Origin: Cellulomonas triticagri
GTDB taxonomy: Bacteria > Actinomycetota > Actinomycetes > Actinomycetales > Cellulomonadaceae
DNA length: 32,489 nucleotides
Reading direction: 5' to 3'
Assembly (NCBI RefSeq): GCF_003696205.1
Contig: NZ_RFFI01000040.1
Location: 1-32,489, forward strand
Positions 8,368 through 17,981 of this stretch are shown piece by piece. The stretch's first letter is position 1. Every line of letters begins with the position of its first letter. The notes under the pieces are model-generated. The model did not search any database. It was not told where the DNA came from and saw only the letters and a program-made list of their open reading frames with translations. The position numbers and the translations under genes are program-made.

Positions 8368-9696
8368 GTGCCGCTGGACCTCCCTCTCGTCGCACCCGGC
8401 ACGCCGGGCAGCGACGTGACCGCCGGGCAGGCGGGTGACGGATCCGTCCGTCGCTCCGTCCTGCCCGGCGGGGTCCGCCTGCTCACCGAGCACGTCCCCG
8501 GGGTGCGGTCCGCGTCCGTGGGGGCGTGGGTCGGCGTCGGCTCGCGCGACGAGTCCGACGGGCACCACGGGTCGACGCACTTCCTCGAGCACCTGCTGTT
8601 CAAGGGGACCGCGCGGCGCACGGCGATGGACATCGCCGAGGCGTTCGACGAGGTCGGTGGCGAGGCCAACGCCGCCACGGGCAAGGAGCACACCTGCTAC
8701 TACGCCCGGGTGCTGGACGAGGACCTGCCGATGGCGGTCGACGTCATCAGCGACATGGTGACCTCGGCGCGGCTGGACGCCGACGAGCTCGAGACCGAGC
8801 GCGGCGTCATCCTCGAAGAGCTCGCCATGAACGACGACGACCCGAGCGACGTCGTGCACGAGCGGTTCGCCACGGTCGTCCTGGGCGAGCACCCGCTGGG
8901 CCGCCCGATCGGCGGCACGCCGGAGACCATCCGGGCCGTGCCGCGCGACGCCGTGTGGGCGCACTACCGCGAGCACTACCGCCCGGGCACGCTGGTCGTG
9001 ACCGCGGCGGGCAACGTCGACCACGACGCGCTGGCCGCGCAGGTCGTGCGCGCACTGGGCGACGGCGGCTGGGCGCTGGACGGCGCGGAGGTCCCGGCCG
9101 CGCGCCGCGGGCCCGGCGACGTCGTCCCGGTCACCGCGCGGGCGTCGCAGACCACGGTCCGCCGCTCCACCGAGCAGGGCAACGTCATCGTCGGGTCCAC
9201 GGGCCTGACGGCGACCGACCCCCGCCGGTTCACGCTGTCCGTGCTGAACGCGGTGCTCGGCGGCGGCATGTCGTCGCGCCTGTTCCAGGAGATCCGCGAG
9301 AAGCGGGGCCTGGCGTACTCGACGTACTCGTTCGCGTCCGGCCACGCCGACACCGGGGTGTTCGGCCTGTACGCGGGCTGCGCCCCGGCGAAGATCGACG
9401 AGGTCACCGACCTCATGGTCCTCGAGCTGGAGCGGCTCGCGGACGGCGGCATCACCGACGCCGAGCTGCGCCGGTCCGTCGGGCAGCTGTCCGGCGGGCT
9501 CGTGCTCGGCCTGGAGGACTCCGGCTCGCGGATGAGCCGGCTCGGCAAGTCCGAGCTGGTGCACGGCGAGCTGCTGTCCACCCAGGAGTCGCTGGACCGC
9601 GTCCGCGCGGTCACGGCGGCCGAGGTCGCCGACCTGGCCGCCGACCTCGCGTCCCGGCCGCGCTCGGTGGTCCGCGTCGGGCCCTTCGGGGACTGA
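8368..9696 (+). CDS. M16 (pitrilysin / processing-peptidase-like) zinc protease
   Basis: A zinc metallopeptidase of family M16 with 442 residues. The inverted zinc motif HFLEH is at residues 71-75 and the third ligand glutamate is in ETERGVILEE at about 150. The substrate-binding C-terminal half carries LGGGMSSRLFQEIREKRGLAYS, shown here as LGGGMSSRLF then QEIREKRGLAYS. It matches the actinobacterial PepR-like protein encoded directly after pnp. It has no signal peptide, so it is probably cytoplasmic, cleaving short peptides. GTG at 8368 lies one base after the pnp stop, so it is almost certainly cotranscribed and perhaps translationally coupled. A 15-bp hairpin closes the unit. The family is certain; the natural substrate is unknown. 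Confidence 0.94.
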   Translation: MPLDLPLVAPGTPGSDVTAGQAGDGSVRRSVLPGGVRLLTEHVPGVRSASVGAWVGVGSRDESDGHHGSTHFLEHLLFKGTARRTAMDIAEAFDEVGGEANAATGKEHTCYYARVLDEDLPMAVDVISDMVTSARLDADELETERGVILEELAMNDDDPSDVVHERFATVVLGEHPLGRPIGGTPETIRAVPRDAVWAHYREHYRPGTLVVTAAGNVDHDALAAQVVRALGDGGWALDGAEVPAARRGPGDVVPVTARASQTTVRRSTEQGNVIVGSTGLTATDPRRFTLSVLNAVLGGGMSSRLFQEIREKRGLAYSTYSFASGHADTGVFGLYAGCAPAKIDEVTDLMVLELERLADGGITDAELRRSVGQLSGGLVLGLEDSGSRMSRLGKSELVHGELLSTQESLDRVRAVTAAEVADLAADLASRPRSVVRVGPFGD

Positions 9697-9732
9697 CGCC
9701 CGCCGCGCCACGCGCAGCACCGCAGCACCCGC

Positions 9733-9766
9733 CAGGAGCCGGGGTCCGCACGGACCCCGGCTCCTG
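9733..9766 (+). terminator. Strong hairpin terminator after the M16 peptidase
   Basis: A perfect 15-bp stem, caggagccggggtcc (9733-9747) with ggaccccggctcctg (9752-9766), encloses a GCAC loop 36 nt after the stop codon. It is not followed by a T tract. The apex ggtcc-GCAC-ggacc recurs in the rnj terminator. Confidence 0.8.
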
Positions 9767-9827
9767 CCGTCCGCCCGGGCGGCCACGTCGGGCCGGAGGT
9801 CCCGTTCCGCCACGCGTCTTGCGGGGT

Positions 9828-9833
9828 GATGAT
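9828..9833 (+). promoter_or_regulatory. -10-like element of the AraC-type gene
   Basis: GATGAT lies 6 nt before the ATG at 9840. It departs from TANNNT at the first base but fits the position seen at other leaderless genes here. No ribosome-binding site is visible. Confidence 0.4.
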
Positions 9834-9839
9834 GGGCGC

Positions 9840-11490
<1,651 letters not shown>

Positions 11491-11494
11491 GCGC

Positions 11495-11992
11495 ATGAGC
11501 ACCGACCCGACCACCCCCGGCGCCCCGACCGCCCGGCGGCGCGTGCCCACCGGCCTGGTGGCCGCGCTCGCCCTCACGGCGCTGCTCGGCCTGTACGTGT
11601 GGCTGATCGCCACCCGCGCCGTGACGTTCCTGCGCACCGGCGAGCCCGTCGGCATCGCCATCGGCGTCGCGGTCGCCGTGATCCCGCTGCTGGTGCTCGG
11701 CCTGGTCGCCCGGGAGTGGGCGCTGGCCGTGGACGTGCAGAAGATGGCCGACACCCTCGCCGCGCGGGGCGAGCTGCCCGTGGACGACCTGCCGCGCAGC
11801 CCCGGCGGCCGCATCGACCGGGCCGTGGCGCACGAGCAGTTCGACGCGGCCCGCGCCGAGGCCGAGGCCGCCGCGCCGGACGACTGGGCGGCCTGGTACC
11901 GGCTGGCGTTCGCGTACGACGCGGCGGGCGACCGCCGGGCCGCGCGCGGGGCGCTGCGCACGGCGTCCCGGATCCACCGGGGTCGCGCGTAG
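11495..11992 (+). CDS. Small membrane protein with TPR-like C-terminus
   Basis: A 165-residue protein of no named family. A basic cytoplasmic N-terminus (to about residue 18) is followed by two predicted membrane helices, near residues 19-41 (VAALALTALLGLYVWLIA) and 51-71 (GIAIGVAVAVIPLLVLGLVA). The remainder is soluble. Its last 50 residues (DDWAAWYRLAFAYDAAGDRR) resemble one tetratricopeptide unit: WYRLAFAYDAAGD matches the usual alternation of large and small residues. ATG at 11495 lies 4 bp after the dapB stop, implying cotranscription and coupling. It is convergent with the pentapeptide gene, whose stop is 3 bp away. A scaffold or cell-envelope role is conceivable, but the sequence does not show a function. 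Confidence 0.8.
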   Translation: MSTDPTTPGAPTARRRVPTGLVAALALTALLGLYVWLIATRAVTFLRTGEPVGIAIGVAVAVIPLLVLGLVAREWALAVDVQKMADTLAARGELPVDDLPRSPGGRIDRAVAHEQFDAARAEAEAAAPDDWAAWYRLAFAYDAAGDRRAARGALRTASRIHRGRA

Positions 11993-11995
11993 GGC

Positions 11996-12721
11996 TCAGG
12001 CCTCGGGCTCCAGGGGCAGCGTGTCGTCGTCGGGCGTCGCCCGGTAGCGGTCCAGCAGCGCGTCCCACGCCGTACCCGCCTCGCCCTCGCCGCGCCAGCG
12101 GTCGGGGAGCCGCGCGCCGTCCACGGTCGCGCCGCGCACCTGGGCGTCGCCGACGTCGGGGACGCCCCCGACGAAGGTGCAGCGCTCGAAGGTCGTCTGC
12201 CACGAGGTGGTGAGGCCGGTGAAGTCGCAGTCGACGAACCGGGCGTCCCGCAGCACCGCGCCGGTGAGGTCCGCGCCGATCCGGCACCGGGTGAACGTCG
12301 TGGTCCCGGTGGTCAGCGCGCCGCGCAGGTGCGCCCCGTCGAGGTCGCAGTCCGTGAACGCGCCGCCGAGCCGGACCCCGGGCAGCCGCGCGCCGCGGAA
12401 CGTGCAGGCGGTGAACGAGCGGCGCAGCGCGCCCTGCGTGGTGGAGCGTGTCCCGTCGAACGAGCAGCCGGTCAGGTCGACCTCGTGCAGCAGCACCCGC
12501 CCGCGCGCGCCGCCCAGGTCGAGGTCGGCGAGCGTCAGGTACGCGAGCGCGAACCCCGAGGGGAAGGCGAACCCGCGCAGGTCGGTACGGCCGTCGACCT
12601 CGCCCCAGGGGGAGGCGAGGTGGTGCGGGGGCCGCGGGTGGCGGGCCTGCTCGACCGCCTGCCCCGTGAGCCCGTCGACGTGCTCGGGGGTCCAGCGGCG
12701 GGTGAGGGCGGCACTCGTCAT
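11996..12721 (-). CDS. Pentapeptide-repeat protein
   Basis: The 241-residue protein contains pentapeptide-like A(D/N)LXX units between about residues 65 and 205. Examples are DLTGCSFDGT, CTFRGARLPGVRLGG, DCDLDGAHLRGAL, GADLTGAVLRDARFVDCDF and FERCTFVGG. Such units stack into a right-handed four-sided beta helix. Some family members mimic DNA and protect gyrase (the Qnr/MfpA group); most have no known function. The ATG at 12721 overlaps the stop of the upstream GGDEF-EAL gene (ATGA), so the two are translationally coupled. A role with c-di-GMP signalling is only suggested by this coupling. No signal peptide or membrane helix is visible. Confidence 0.88.
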   Translation of the reverse strand: MTSAALTRRWTPEHVDGLTGQAVEQARHPRPPHHLASPWGEVDGRTDLRGFAFPSGFALAYLTLADLDLGGARGRVLLHEVDLTGCSFDGTRSTTQGALRRSFTACTFRGARLPGVRLGGAFTDCDLDGAHLRGALTTGTTTFTRCRIGADLTGAVLRDARFVDCDFTGLTTSWQTTFERCTFVGGVPDVGDAQVRGATVDGARLPDRWRGEGEAGTAWDALLDRYRATPDDDTLPLEPEA

Positions 12722-14550
12722 GCGGGCAGTCTCGCAGGCCCTCCGAGGTAGGCGCGCAGGGCGTCGGTGGACATCGGCCGGGCGACCAGGAACCCCTGGA
12801 CCAGCGGGATGCCCGCCGCGCGGAGGGCGTCGAGCTGCGCGTCGGACTCCACGCCCTCGGCCACGACCGTGAGACCGCGGTCGACGGCCATCCGGTGCAC
12901 CACCTCCACGAGCAGCGCGTCCAGCGGGTCGTCCAGCATCCCGGCGACCACCGCGCGGTCGATCTTCACCACGTCCACGGGCAGCCGGGTGACCTGCCGC
13001 AGCCCGGACATCGCCCCGCCGAGGTCGTCCAGCGCGATCGGCACGCCCGCGTCGCGCAGCACCCGCAGCGCGGGGACCGCCCGGGCGATCTGGGCGTCGG
13101 TCGCGGCCTCGGACAGCTCCAGGCGGACGGAGTCGTGCGGGGTGCCGGTGGCGTCCAGCACCGCGAGCACCCGCGGGGCGAGCTCCGCCTCGTCCAGCGC
13201 GGCGGGGGACAGGTTCACGTCGACCACGGCGGGGGCGGCGTCACCGAGGTCGACCCGCCACGCCGCGAGGTCCCGGCAGGCGCGGGCCAGCACCCACAGG
13301 TCGAGGTCGAGGGACAGCCCGGCGCGGGACGCCCGGTCCAGCGGCGCGACGGGCCCCTCCAGCGCGCCGTCCGGCCCGCGACGGCGCAGGAGGGCCTCCA
13401 CCTCGCGCACCGTGCCGTCCTGGGCCCCGGCGATCGGCTGGTAGTGCACCTCCAGCGCGTCGAGGTCCAGCCCGGCGAGGGCGGCGAGGGCGGCTCCCGT
13501 CCCCGCGGCGTCGGCGTCCGGGCAGGTGGTGGAGCCGGGGGCTGCGCCCGGCACGTCGTCGGGACCCTCCACCGCGGCGGTCAGGTCCGCCCCGGCCAGC
13601 CGGACCCGGTCGCCGCCGGCCTTCTTGGCGCCGTACATCGCGAGGTCGGCCTCGCGCAGCAGCCGGTCGCTGTCGACCAGCGGCCCCGCGCCGATGGCGA
13701 GCCCCACGCTGACCCGCGAGTGCGCGGGGACCGGCAGGTCGGGGTCGTGGGCCGCGATGGCGGACCGCAGCGCCTCGCCCAGGTCGAGCGCGCGCACCCG
13801 CCAGGTGTCCTGCGGGGTCTGGACCGTGAGCAGCCGGGCGAGCGCGAACTCGTCGCCGCCGAGCCGCCCGACCACGTCCCCGGGCCGGGCCGACGCGGCG
13901 AGGCGGCTCGCGACGGAGTGCAGCAGCGCGTCACCGAACGAGTGCCCGAGGGTGTCGTTGACCTCCTTGAGCCGGTCCAGGTCGAGGAACGCCAGCACCA
14001 CGGCGCCGCCGTCCTCGCGCGCGGCCTCGCACAGGTCGCGCAGCCCGTCCACGAACCGTGCCCGCGACGTCACCCCGGTGAGGTGGTCGTGCGACGCCTC
14101 GTGCGCGAGCTCCGCGGCCAGGGCCTCCATCAGCGTCGTGGGGTCGAGGATCCCGACCGGGACACCACCGGGCCCGGTGACCACCATGTCCTGGTACCCG
14201 TCGCCGGTCGCCAGCCGCTCGGCCGCCTCGGTCAGCGACGCGCCGACGTCGACCCACGGCACGTCCCACCGCGCGACGTCGGCCACGGGGCGGCGCGCCC
14301 ACAGCGAGCGCCCGAACCCGTACCGTCCGGTCATCGTGGTGAGGAAGTCCTTGCGGGCCACCATCCCGTGCGGGCCCTCCGGCTCCCGGGGCGCGACGAG
14401 CACCGAGGAGCCGGTCCAGGTGGACCGGAAGCCGACGTCCACGGACTCGCACGAGTCGGTGGGGGCGACGACGACGGGGGAGGAGACGAGGTCGGCGAGT
14501 GCGCGGCCGCGCTCGGCGCGCCGCCAGCGCGCACTGGTTCGGGGTGACAC
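12718..14550 (-). CDS. CBS-GGDEF-EAL cyclic-di-GMP protein
   Basis: A 610-residue protein with sensor, cyclase and phosphodiesterase modules. Residues 1 to about 165 include a CBS-like region with DMVVTGPGGVPVGILDPTTL. The GGDEF domain has the active-site motif at residues 231-235 and an intact inhibitory RxxD (RPGD) exactly five residues before it. This predicts a diguanylate cyclase with product feedback. The EAL domain starts with EALLR at 385-389 and retains DVNLSPAAL, LELSEAA, VKIDRAVV, VAEGVES and VQGFL. Its loop-6 motif is DDLGGAMSGL instead of the usual DDFGTGYSSL, so phosphodiesterase activity is uncertain. No membrane segment is seen. GTG at 14550 is preferred over an in-frame start at 14670, because a -10-like GATCGT ends 7 nt before it. 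It is coupled to the pentapeptide gene. Confidence 0.93.
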   Translation of the reverse strand: MSPRTSARWRRAERGRALADLVSSPVVVAPTDSCESVDVGFRSTWTGSSVLVAPREPEGPHGMVARKDFLTTMTGRYGFGRSLWARRPVADVARWDVPWVDVGASLTEAAERLATGDGYQDMVVTGPGGVPVGILDPTTLMEALAAELAHEASHDHLTGVTSRARFVDGLRDLCEAAREDGGAVVLAFLDLDRLKEVNDTLGHSFGDALLHSVASRLAASARPGDVVGRLGGDEFALARLLTVQTPQDTWRVRALDLGEALRSAIAAHDPDLPVPAHSRVSVGLAIGAGPLVDSDRLLREADLAMYGAKKAGGDRVRLAGADLTAAVEGPDDVPGAAPGSTTCPDADAAGTGAALAALAGLDLDALEVHYQPIAGAQDGTVREVEALLRRRGPDGALEGPVAPLDRASRAGLSLDLDLWVLARACRDLAAWRVDLGDAAPAVVDVNLSPAALDEAELAPRVLAVLDATGTPHDSVRLELSEAATDAQIARAVPALRVLRDAGVPIALDDLGGAMSGLRQVTRLPVDVVKIDRAVVAGMLDDPLDALLVEVVHRMAVDRGLTVVAEGVESDAQLDALRAAGIPLVQGFLVARPMSTDALRAYLGGPARLPA

Positions 14551-14557
14551 GTCGCCC

Positions 14558-14563
14558 ACGATC
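14558..14563 (-). promoter_or_regulatory. -10-like element of the GGDEF-EAL gene
   Basis: On the minus strand GATCGT lies 7 nt before GTG at 14550. Only the first base departs from TANNNT. The gap from here to the GNAT stop at 14684 holds nothing else that is recognisable. Confidence 0.4.
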
Positions 14564-14683
14564 GGCCCGCGCGGCGCGAGCCTGAGCCACCGCCACCCGT
14601 CCGCGCGGCCTGTTCGCCGGACGTTCACCGACCGGGCGGTCGGGACGCCCCGGACGGGTGACGGCGCCACCCGTCCGGACGCG

Positions 14684-15250
14684 TCAGATGCTCGCGCCCC
14701 ACAGGTGCTCGCGGACCTCGCGCGGGTCGTCCTGCTCGCCGAGCACCCGGCGGGCGCCGACGTCGCCGAGCCCGGCCGACCCGAGGAACTGCTCGCGCGC
14801 GTCGTCGCCCGCCATCACCCAGGTCTGGACGCTCGTGGCCCGGTCCTCGTCGCGCAGCAGGTCGACCACGGCGGCGAGCAGCCGGGAGCCGTGCCCCTGG
14901 CGGCGCGCGGCCGGGTCCACCTCGAGCGCGAGGATCTCCCCGCCGGGGGTGTCGTCGCCCGAGCCCTGCGGCGCGACCACCGGCGCGACCGACGCGAAGC
15001 CCACCAGCCGGGGGCCGTGCATCGCCACGAGCACCCGGTAGCCGGGGCCGGGGGGCGCGGTGATCGCCGCGGACCACCGCTCCGCCAGCGCGGCGGGGTC
15101 GATCTGGTCGAGCACGACGTCGCCGAGGACCTCCTCCGCGTGCCCCGACCGCCACGCCGCCAGCTGCACCGCCGCGACGGCGCCCTCGTCACCGGGGACG
15201 GCGGGCCGCACCGAGACGTCGGCGGTCGGGGTCAGGGGGGAGTCGCTCAT
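14684..15250 (-). CDS. GNAT-family N-acetyltransferase
   Basis: A 188-residue acetyltransferase of the GNAT fold. The N-terminal strand VSVRPAVPGDEGAVAAVQLA is typical. The acetyl-CoA-binding motif A is ILALEVDPAARRQGHGSRLL, with the (Q/R)xxGx(G/A) core RRQGHG, followed by the helix AAVVDLLRD. The substrate cannot be read from the sequence; small-molecule and protein N-termini are both possible. The gene begins 6 bp after the stop of the aldehyde dehydrogenase on the same strand and is probably cotranscribed with it. A -10-like CATTGT (15264-15259) within the end of that gene could also give an independent leaderless transcript. Confidence 0.88.
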   Translation of the reverse strand: MSDSPLTPTADVSVRPAVPGDEGAVAAVQLAAWRSGHAEEVLGDVVLDQIDPAALAERWSAAITAPPGPGYRVLVAMHGPRLVGFASVAPVVAPQGSGDDTPGGEILALEVDPAARRQGHGSRLLAAVVDLLRDEDRATSVQTWVMAGDDAREQFLGSAGLGDVGARRVLGEQDDPREVREHLWGASI

Positions 15251-15256
15251 GACCGG

Positions 15257-16726
15257 TCACAATGCCACGTACACGGGCTCCAGGTACTCCTCGATGCCCG
15301 CCTCGCCGCCCTCGCGCCCCAGGCCGGAGGACTTCACGCCGCCGAAAGGGGCCGTGGCGTCCGAGACCATCCCGCGGTTGATCCCGATCATCCCCGCCTC
15401 GACCTCCTCGGCCAGGCGCATCGCCCGCCCGACGTCCCGGGTGTACGCGTAGGCGACCAGCCCGTACTCGGTGGCGTTCGCGAGCCGGATTCCCTCGGCC
15501 TCGTCGCCGAACGTCACCACCGGGGCCACCGGCCCGAAGATCTCCTCCTGGACGGCGCGGGCGTCCGGCGGGACCCGGTCCAGCACGGTCGGCGGGTAGA
15601 ACCAGCCGCGCCGCCCCGGGCGCTCCCCGCCCGTGCGGACCCGGGCCCCGGCGTCCGCCGCCTCCGCGACCAGGTCCTCGACGTGGTCCACCGCCGAGCG
15701 CTCGATGAGCGGGCCGACCGTGACGTCCGGGTCCGTGCCGCGGCCCATCACCAGCCGCTCGAACGCCGCGGACAGGCGGTCGGTGAACTCCGCGGCGACG
15801 CCCTGCTGCACCAGGAACCGGTTGGCGGCGACGCACGTCTGCCCGGAGTTGCGCATCTTCGCCGCGACCGCGCCCTCGACGGCCGCGTCCAGGTCGGCGT
15901 CGTCGAACACCAGGAACGGCGCGTTCCCGCCGAGCTCCATCGACGTGCGCAGCACCCCGTCGGCGGCCTGCTTCAGCAGCGTCCGGCCCACCTCCGTGGA
16001 CCCGGTGAACGACAGCTTGCGCAGGCGCGGGTCCGCCAGCAGCGGCGCCGAGACGTCGCCCGAGGACGCCGTCGGGACCACGTTGAGCACCCCGGTCGGC
16101 AGGTCGCGGGCCTCCAGCTCCTCGCGGACGATCTCCGCGAAGTACGCCGTGGTCAGCGGGGTCAGCCGGGCGGGCTTGACCACCACCGGGCACCCCGCCG
16201 CCAGCGCGGGGGCGACCTTGCGGGTGATCATCGCGATCGGGAAGTTCCACGGCGCGATCAGCAGCGCGGGGCCGACGGGGCGGCGCAGCACCATCTGGTG
16301 GTGCGTCCCCGCCGGGGCCCGGCGGGCGAGGCCGTCCACGCGCACCGCCTGCTCGGAGTACCACCGCACGTACTCGGCGGCGTACTGCACCTCGGCGCGC
16401 GCCTCCGCCAGCGGCTTGCCGCCCTCGGCCGTGATCAGCGCCGCGAGGTCCTCGGTGCGGGCCACCACCGCCTCGAACACCGCGCGCAGCACCTCCGACC
16501 GCGCCCGGGGCGCCACCTCCCGCCACGCCGGGGCGGCGGCGCACGCGGCGTCGAGCGCGGCGCGGCCGTCCTCGGGGGTGGCGTCGGCCACCTCGAACAG
16601 CACGTCCGTCGTCGCCGGGTCGGCCACCGGGAACGTGCCGCGACCCGACGCCGGGCGCCACTCTCCGCCGATGAGCAGCCCCGTCGGGGTGTGGGCGGCG
16701 ACGTACGGCGGCAGCGGCGAGGTCAT
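15257..16726 (-). CDS. gabD: NAD(P)-dependent succinate-semialdehyde dehydrogenase-like enzyme
   Basis: A 489-residue aldehyde dehydrogenase that oxidises an aldehyde to its acid with NAD(P)+. The family hallmarks are all present: PWNFP cofactor-site motif, [16 protein letters not shown] with the general-base Glu at about 264, and the catalytic Cys298 in [11 protein letters not shown]. Others are [10 protein letters not shown] and [15 protein letters not shown]. The opening ([12 protein letters not shown]) and the C-terminus are closest to the GabD/succinate-semialdehyde group, but the substrate is inferred. ATG at 16726 is chosen because longer in-frame starts run into thyA on the other strand. 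A -10-like GACACT (16738-16733) ends 6 nt upstream. It is divergent from thyA and cotranscribed with the GNAT gene. No gabT or GABA permease is nearby. Confidence 0.9.
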   Translation of the reverse strand: MTSPLPPYVAAHTPTGLLIGGEWRPASGRGTFPVADPATTDVLFEVADATPEDGRAALDAACAAAPAWREVAPRARSEVLRAVFEAVVARTEDLAALITAEGGKPLAEARAEVQYAAEYVRWYSEQAVRVDGLARRAPAGTHHQMVLRRPVGPALLIAPWNFPIAMITRKVAPALAAGCPVVVKPARLTPLTTAYFAEIVREELEARDLPTGVLNVVPTASSGDVSAPLLADPRLRKLSFTGSTEVGRTLLKQAADGVLRTSMELGGNAPFLVFDDADLDAAVEGAVAAKMRNSGQTCVAANRFLVQQGVAAEFTDRLSAAFERLVMGRGTDPDVTVGPLIERSAVDHVEDLVAEAADAGARVRTGGERPGRRGWFYPPTVLDRVPPDARAVQEEIFGPVAPVVTFGDEAEGIRLANATEYGLVAYAYTRDVGRAMRLAEEVEAGMIGINRGMVSDATAPFGGVKSSGLGREGGEAGIEEYLEPVYVAL

Positions 16727-16732
16727 GGGGCC

Positions 16733-16738
16733 AGTGTC
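16733..16738 (-). promoter_or_regulatory. -10-like element of the aldehyde dehydrogenase gene
   Basis: Minus-strand GACACT lies 6 nt before the ATG at 16726, in the leaderless position seen elsewhere here. It abuts a 10-bp inverted repeat at 16739-16772. Confidence 0.45.
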
Positions 16739-16772
16739 GTCCCGCCCGTCGCGCACGGCACGCGGGCGGGAC
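16739..16772. promoter_or_regulatory. Inverted repeat in the gabD/thyA divergent promoter region
   Basis: gtcccgcccg (16739-16748) and cgggcgggac (16763-16772) are perfect 10-bp arms separated by 14 bp. The repeat sits in the 85-bp gap between two divergent leaderless genes and directly touches the gabD -10 hexamer. It could be a regulator-binding site. A chance GC-rich palindrome cannot be excluded. Confidence 0.45.
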
Positions 16773-16797
16773 TCCCCGGCGGGGGCGGGTGGGCACC

Positions 16798-16803
16798 TAG
16801 AGT
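16798..16803 (+). promoter_or_regulatory. -10 element of leaderless thyA
   Basis: TAGAGT is followed by 8 nt and the ATG at 16812. The intervening ggggtccc is not a convincing ribosome-binding site at that distance. Confidence 0.55.
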
Positions 16804-16811
16804 GGGGTCCC

Positions 16812-17621
16812 ATGACCGCCGCGACGCCCCCGACCCCGTACGAGGACCTGCTCCGGCTGGTCATGGCGACCGGCACCCCCAAGGGCGACCGCACCGGCAC
16901 CGGGACGCGCAGCGTCTTCGGCCACCAGATGCGCTTCGACCTGCGCGCGGGCTTCCCGCTGGTCACGACCAAGCGCGTGCACCTGCGCTCCGTGGTCGGC
17001 GAGCTGCTGTGGTTCCTGCGCGGCGACTCCAACGTCGGCTGGCTGCAGGAGCACGGCGTGAAGATCTGGGACGAGTGGGCCGACGCGGACGGCGAGCTCG
17101 GCCCCGTGTACGGCGTGCAGTGGCGGTCGTGGCCGACGCCCGACGGCGGCACCATCGACCAGCTGTCCCAGGTGCTCGACGCCCTGCGGGCCGACCCCGA
17201 CTCCCGGCGGCACATCGTCTCGGCGTGGAACGTCGCGGACATCCCGTCGATGGCACTCGCGCCCTGCCACGCGTTCTTCCAGTTCTACGTCGCCGACGGG
17301 CGGCTGTCCTGCCAGCTCTACCAGCGGTCGGCGGACCTGTTCCTCGGCGTGCCGTTCAACATCGCGTCCTACGCGCTGCTGACGCACATGGTCGCCCAGC
17401 AGGTCGGCCTCGAGGTCGGGGACTTCATCTGGACCGGTGGTGACTGCCACGTCTACGACAACCACGTCGAGCAGGTCACCGAGCAGCTCACCCGCGAGCC
17501 CTACCCGCTGCCGACGCTCCGGCTGCGCAAGGCCGCCAGCCTGTTCGACTACACCTTCGAGGACGTCGAGGTGGAGAACTACCAGCACCACCCGACGATC
17601 AAGGCCCCCGTCGCGGTCTGA
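16812..17621 (+). CDS. thyA: Thymidylate synthase
   Basis: ThyA methylates dUMP to dTMP using methylenetetrahydrofolate. The 269-residue protein has the full set of motifs: [43 protein letters not shown] and [13 protein letters not shown]. The active-site loop is [14 protein letters not shown], with nucleophile Cys152. [19 protein letters not shown] and DCHVYDNH follow. The length is normal for the short bacterial form. A leaderless start at 16812 is supported by the -10 at 16798-16803. The folA (dihydrofolate reductase) gene that often follows thyA is absent; azlD ends 39 bp downstream on the opposite strand. Confidence 0.98.
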   Translation: MTAATPPTPYEDLLRLVMATGTPKGDRTGTGTRSVFGHQMRFDLRAGFPLVTTKRVHLRSVVGELLWFLRGDSNVGWLQEHGVKIWDEWADADGELGPVYGVQWRSWPTPDGGTIDQLSQVLDALRADPDSRRHIVSAWNVADIPSMALAPCHAFFQFYVADGRLSCQLYQRSADLFLGVPFNIASYALLTHMVAQQVGLEVGDFIWTGGDCHVYDNHVEQVTEQLTREPYPLPTLRLRKAASLFDYTFEDVEVENYQHHPTIKAPVAV

Positions 17622-17660
17622 GCCCCCGCGCACCGGGCACCGTCGGCCAGCGCTGCCGGG

Positions 17661-17981
17661 TCAGGGCAGGCCGAGCCAGCGGAGCAGCGCGGCCGTGGCG
17701 GCGGCGAGGACGACGACCAAGACGAACGGCGCGCGCAGCAGCAGCGCCACCGCCGCGACCACGAGCGCCGCGACCCGCGCGTCCAGCACGAGGGACCCGT
17801 CGGTCGTGCCGACCTGCACCGCCACCAGCGCCGCGAGCAGCGCGACCGTGACGAGCGCGGCCGTGCGCGTCACCCGGGGTCGTTCCAGCAGCCGCGCGGG
17901 GACCAGGTGCCCCGCGACCTTCGTCGCCAGCACCACCACCGACGCCGCGACCACCGCCCACCAGACGGCGACGCGGCTCAC
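17661..17981 (-). CDS. azlD: AzlD-type branched-chain amino-acid export subunit
   Basis: A 106-residue, very hydrophobic protein of the AzlD family. It has four likely membrane helices, including VWWAVVAASVVVLATKVAGH, AALVTVALLAALVAVQVG, ARVAALVVAAVALLLRAP and FVLVVVLAAATAALLRW. AzlD pairs with AzlC to form LIV-E type exporters of branched-chain amino acids and analogues. GTG at 17981 overlaps the azlC stop codon by 4 bp (GTGA), a strong sign of coupled translation in a two-gene operon. The actual substrate is not determinable here. Confidence 0.9.
   Translation of the reverse strand: MSRVAVWWAVVAASVVVLATKVAGHLVPARLLERPRVTRTAALVTVALLAALVAVQVGTTDGSLVLDARVAALVVAAVALLLRAPFVLVVVLAAATAALLRWLGLP

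Noticed and set aside
5997..8693. Minus-strand open frame of about 898 codons opposite pnp
   Set aside because: Mirror of a strongly biased gene; no recognisable domain, rich in Arg/Asp/His repeats.
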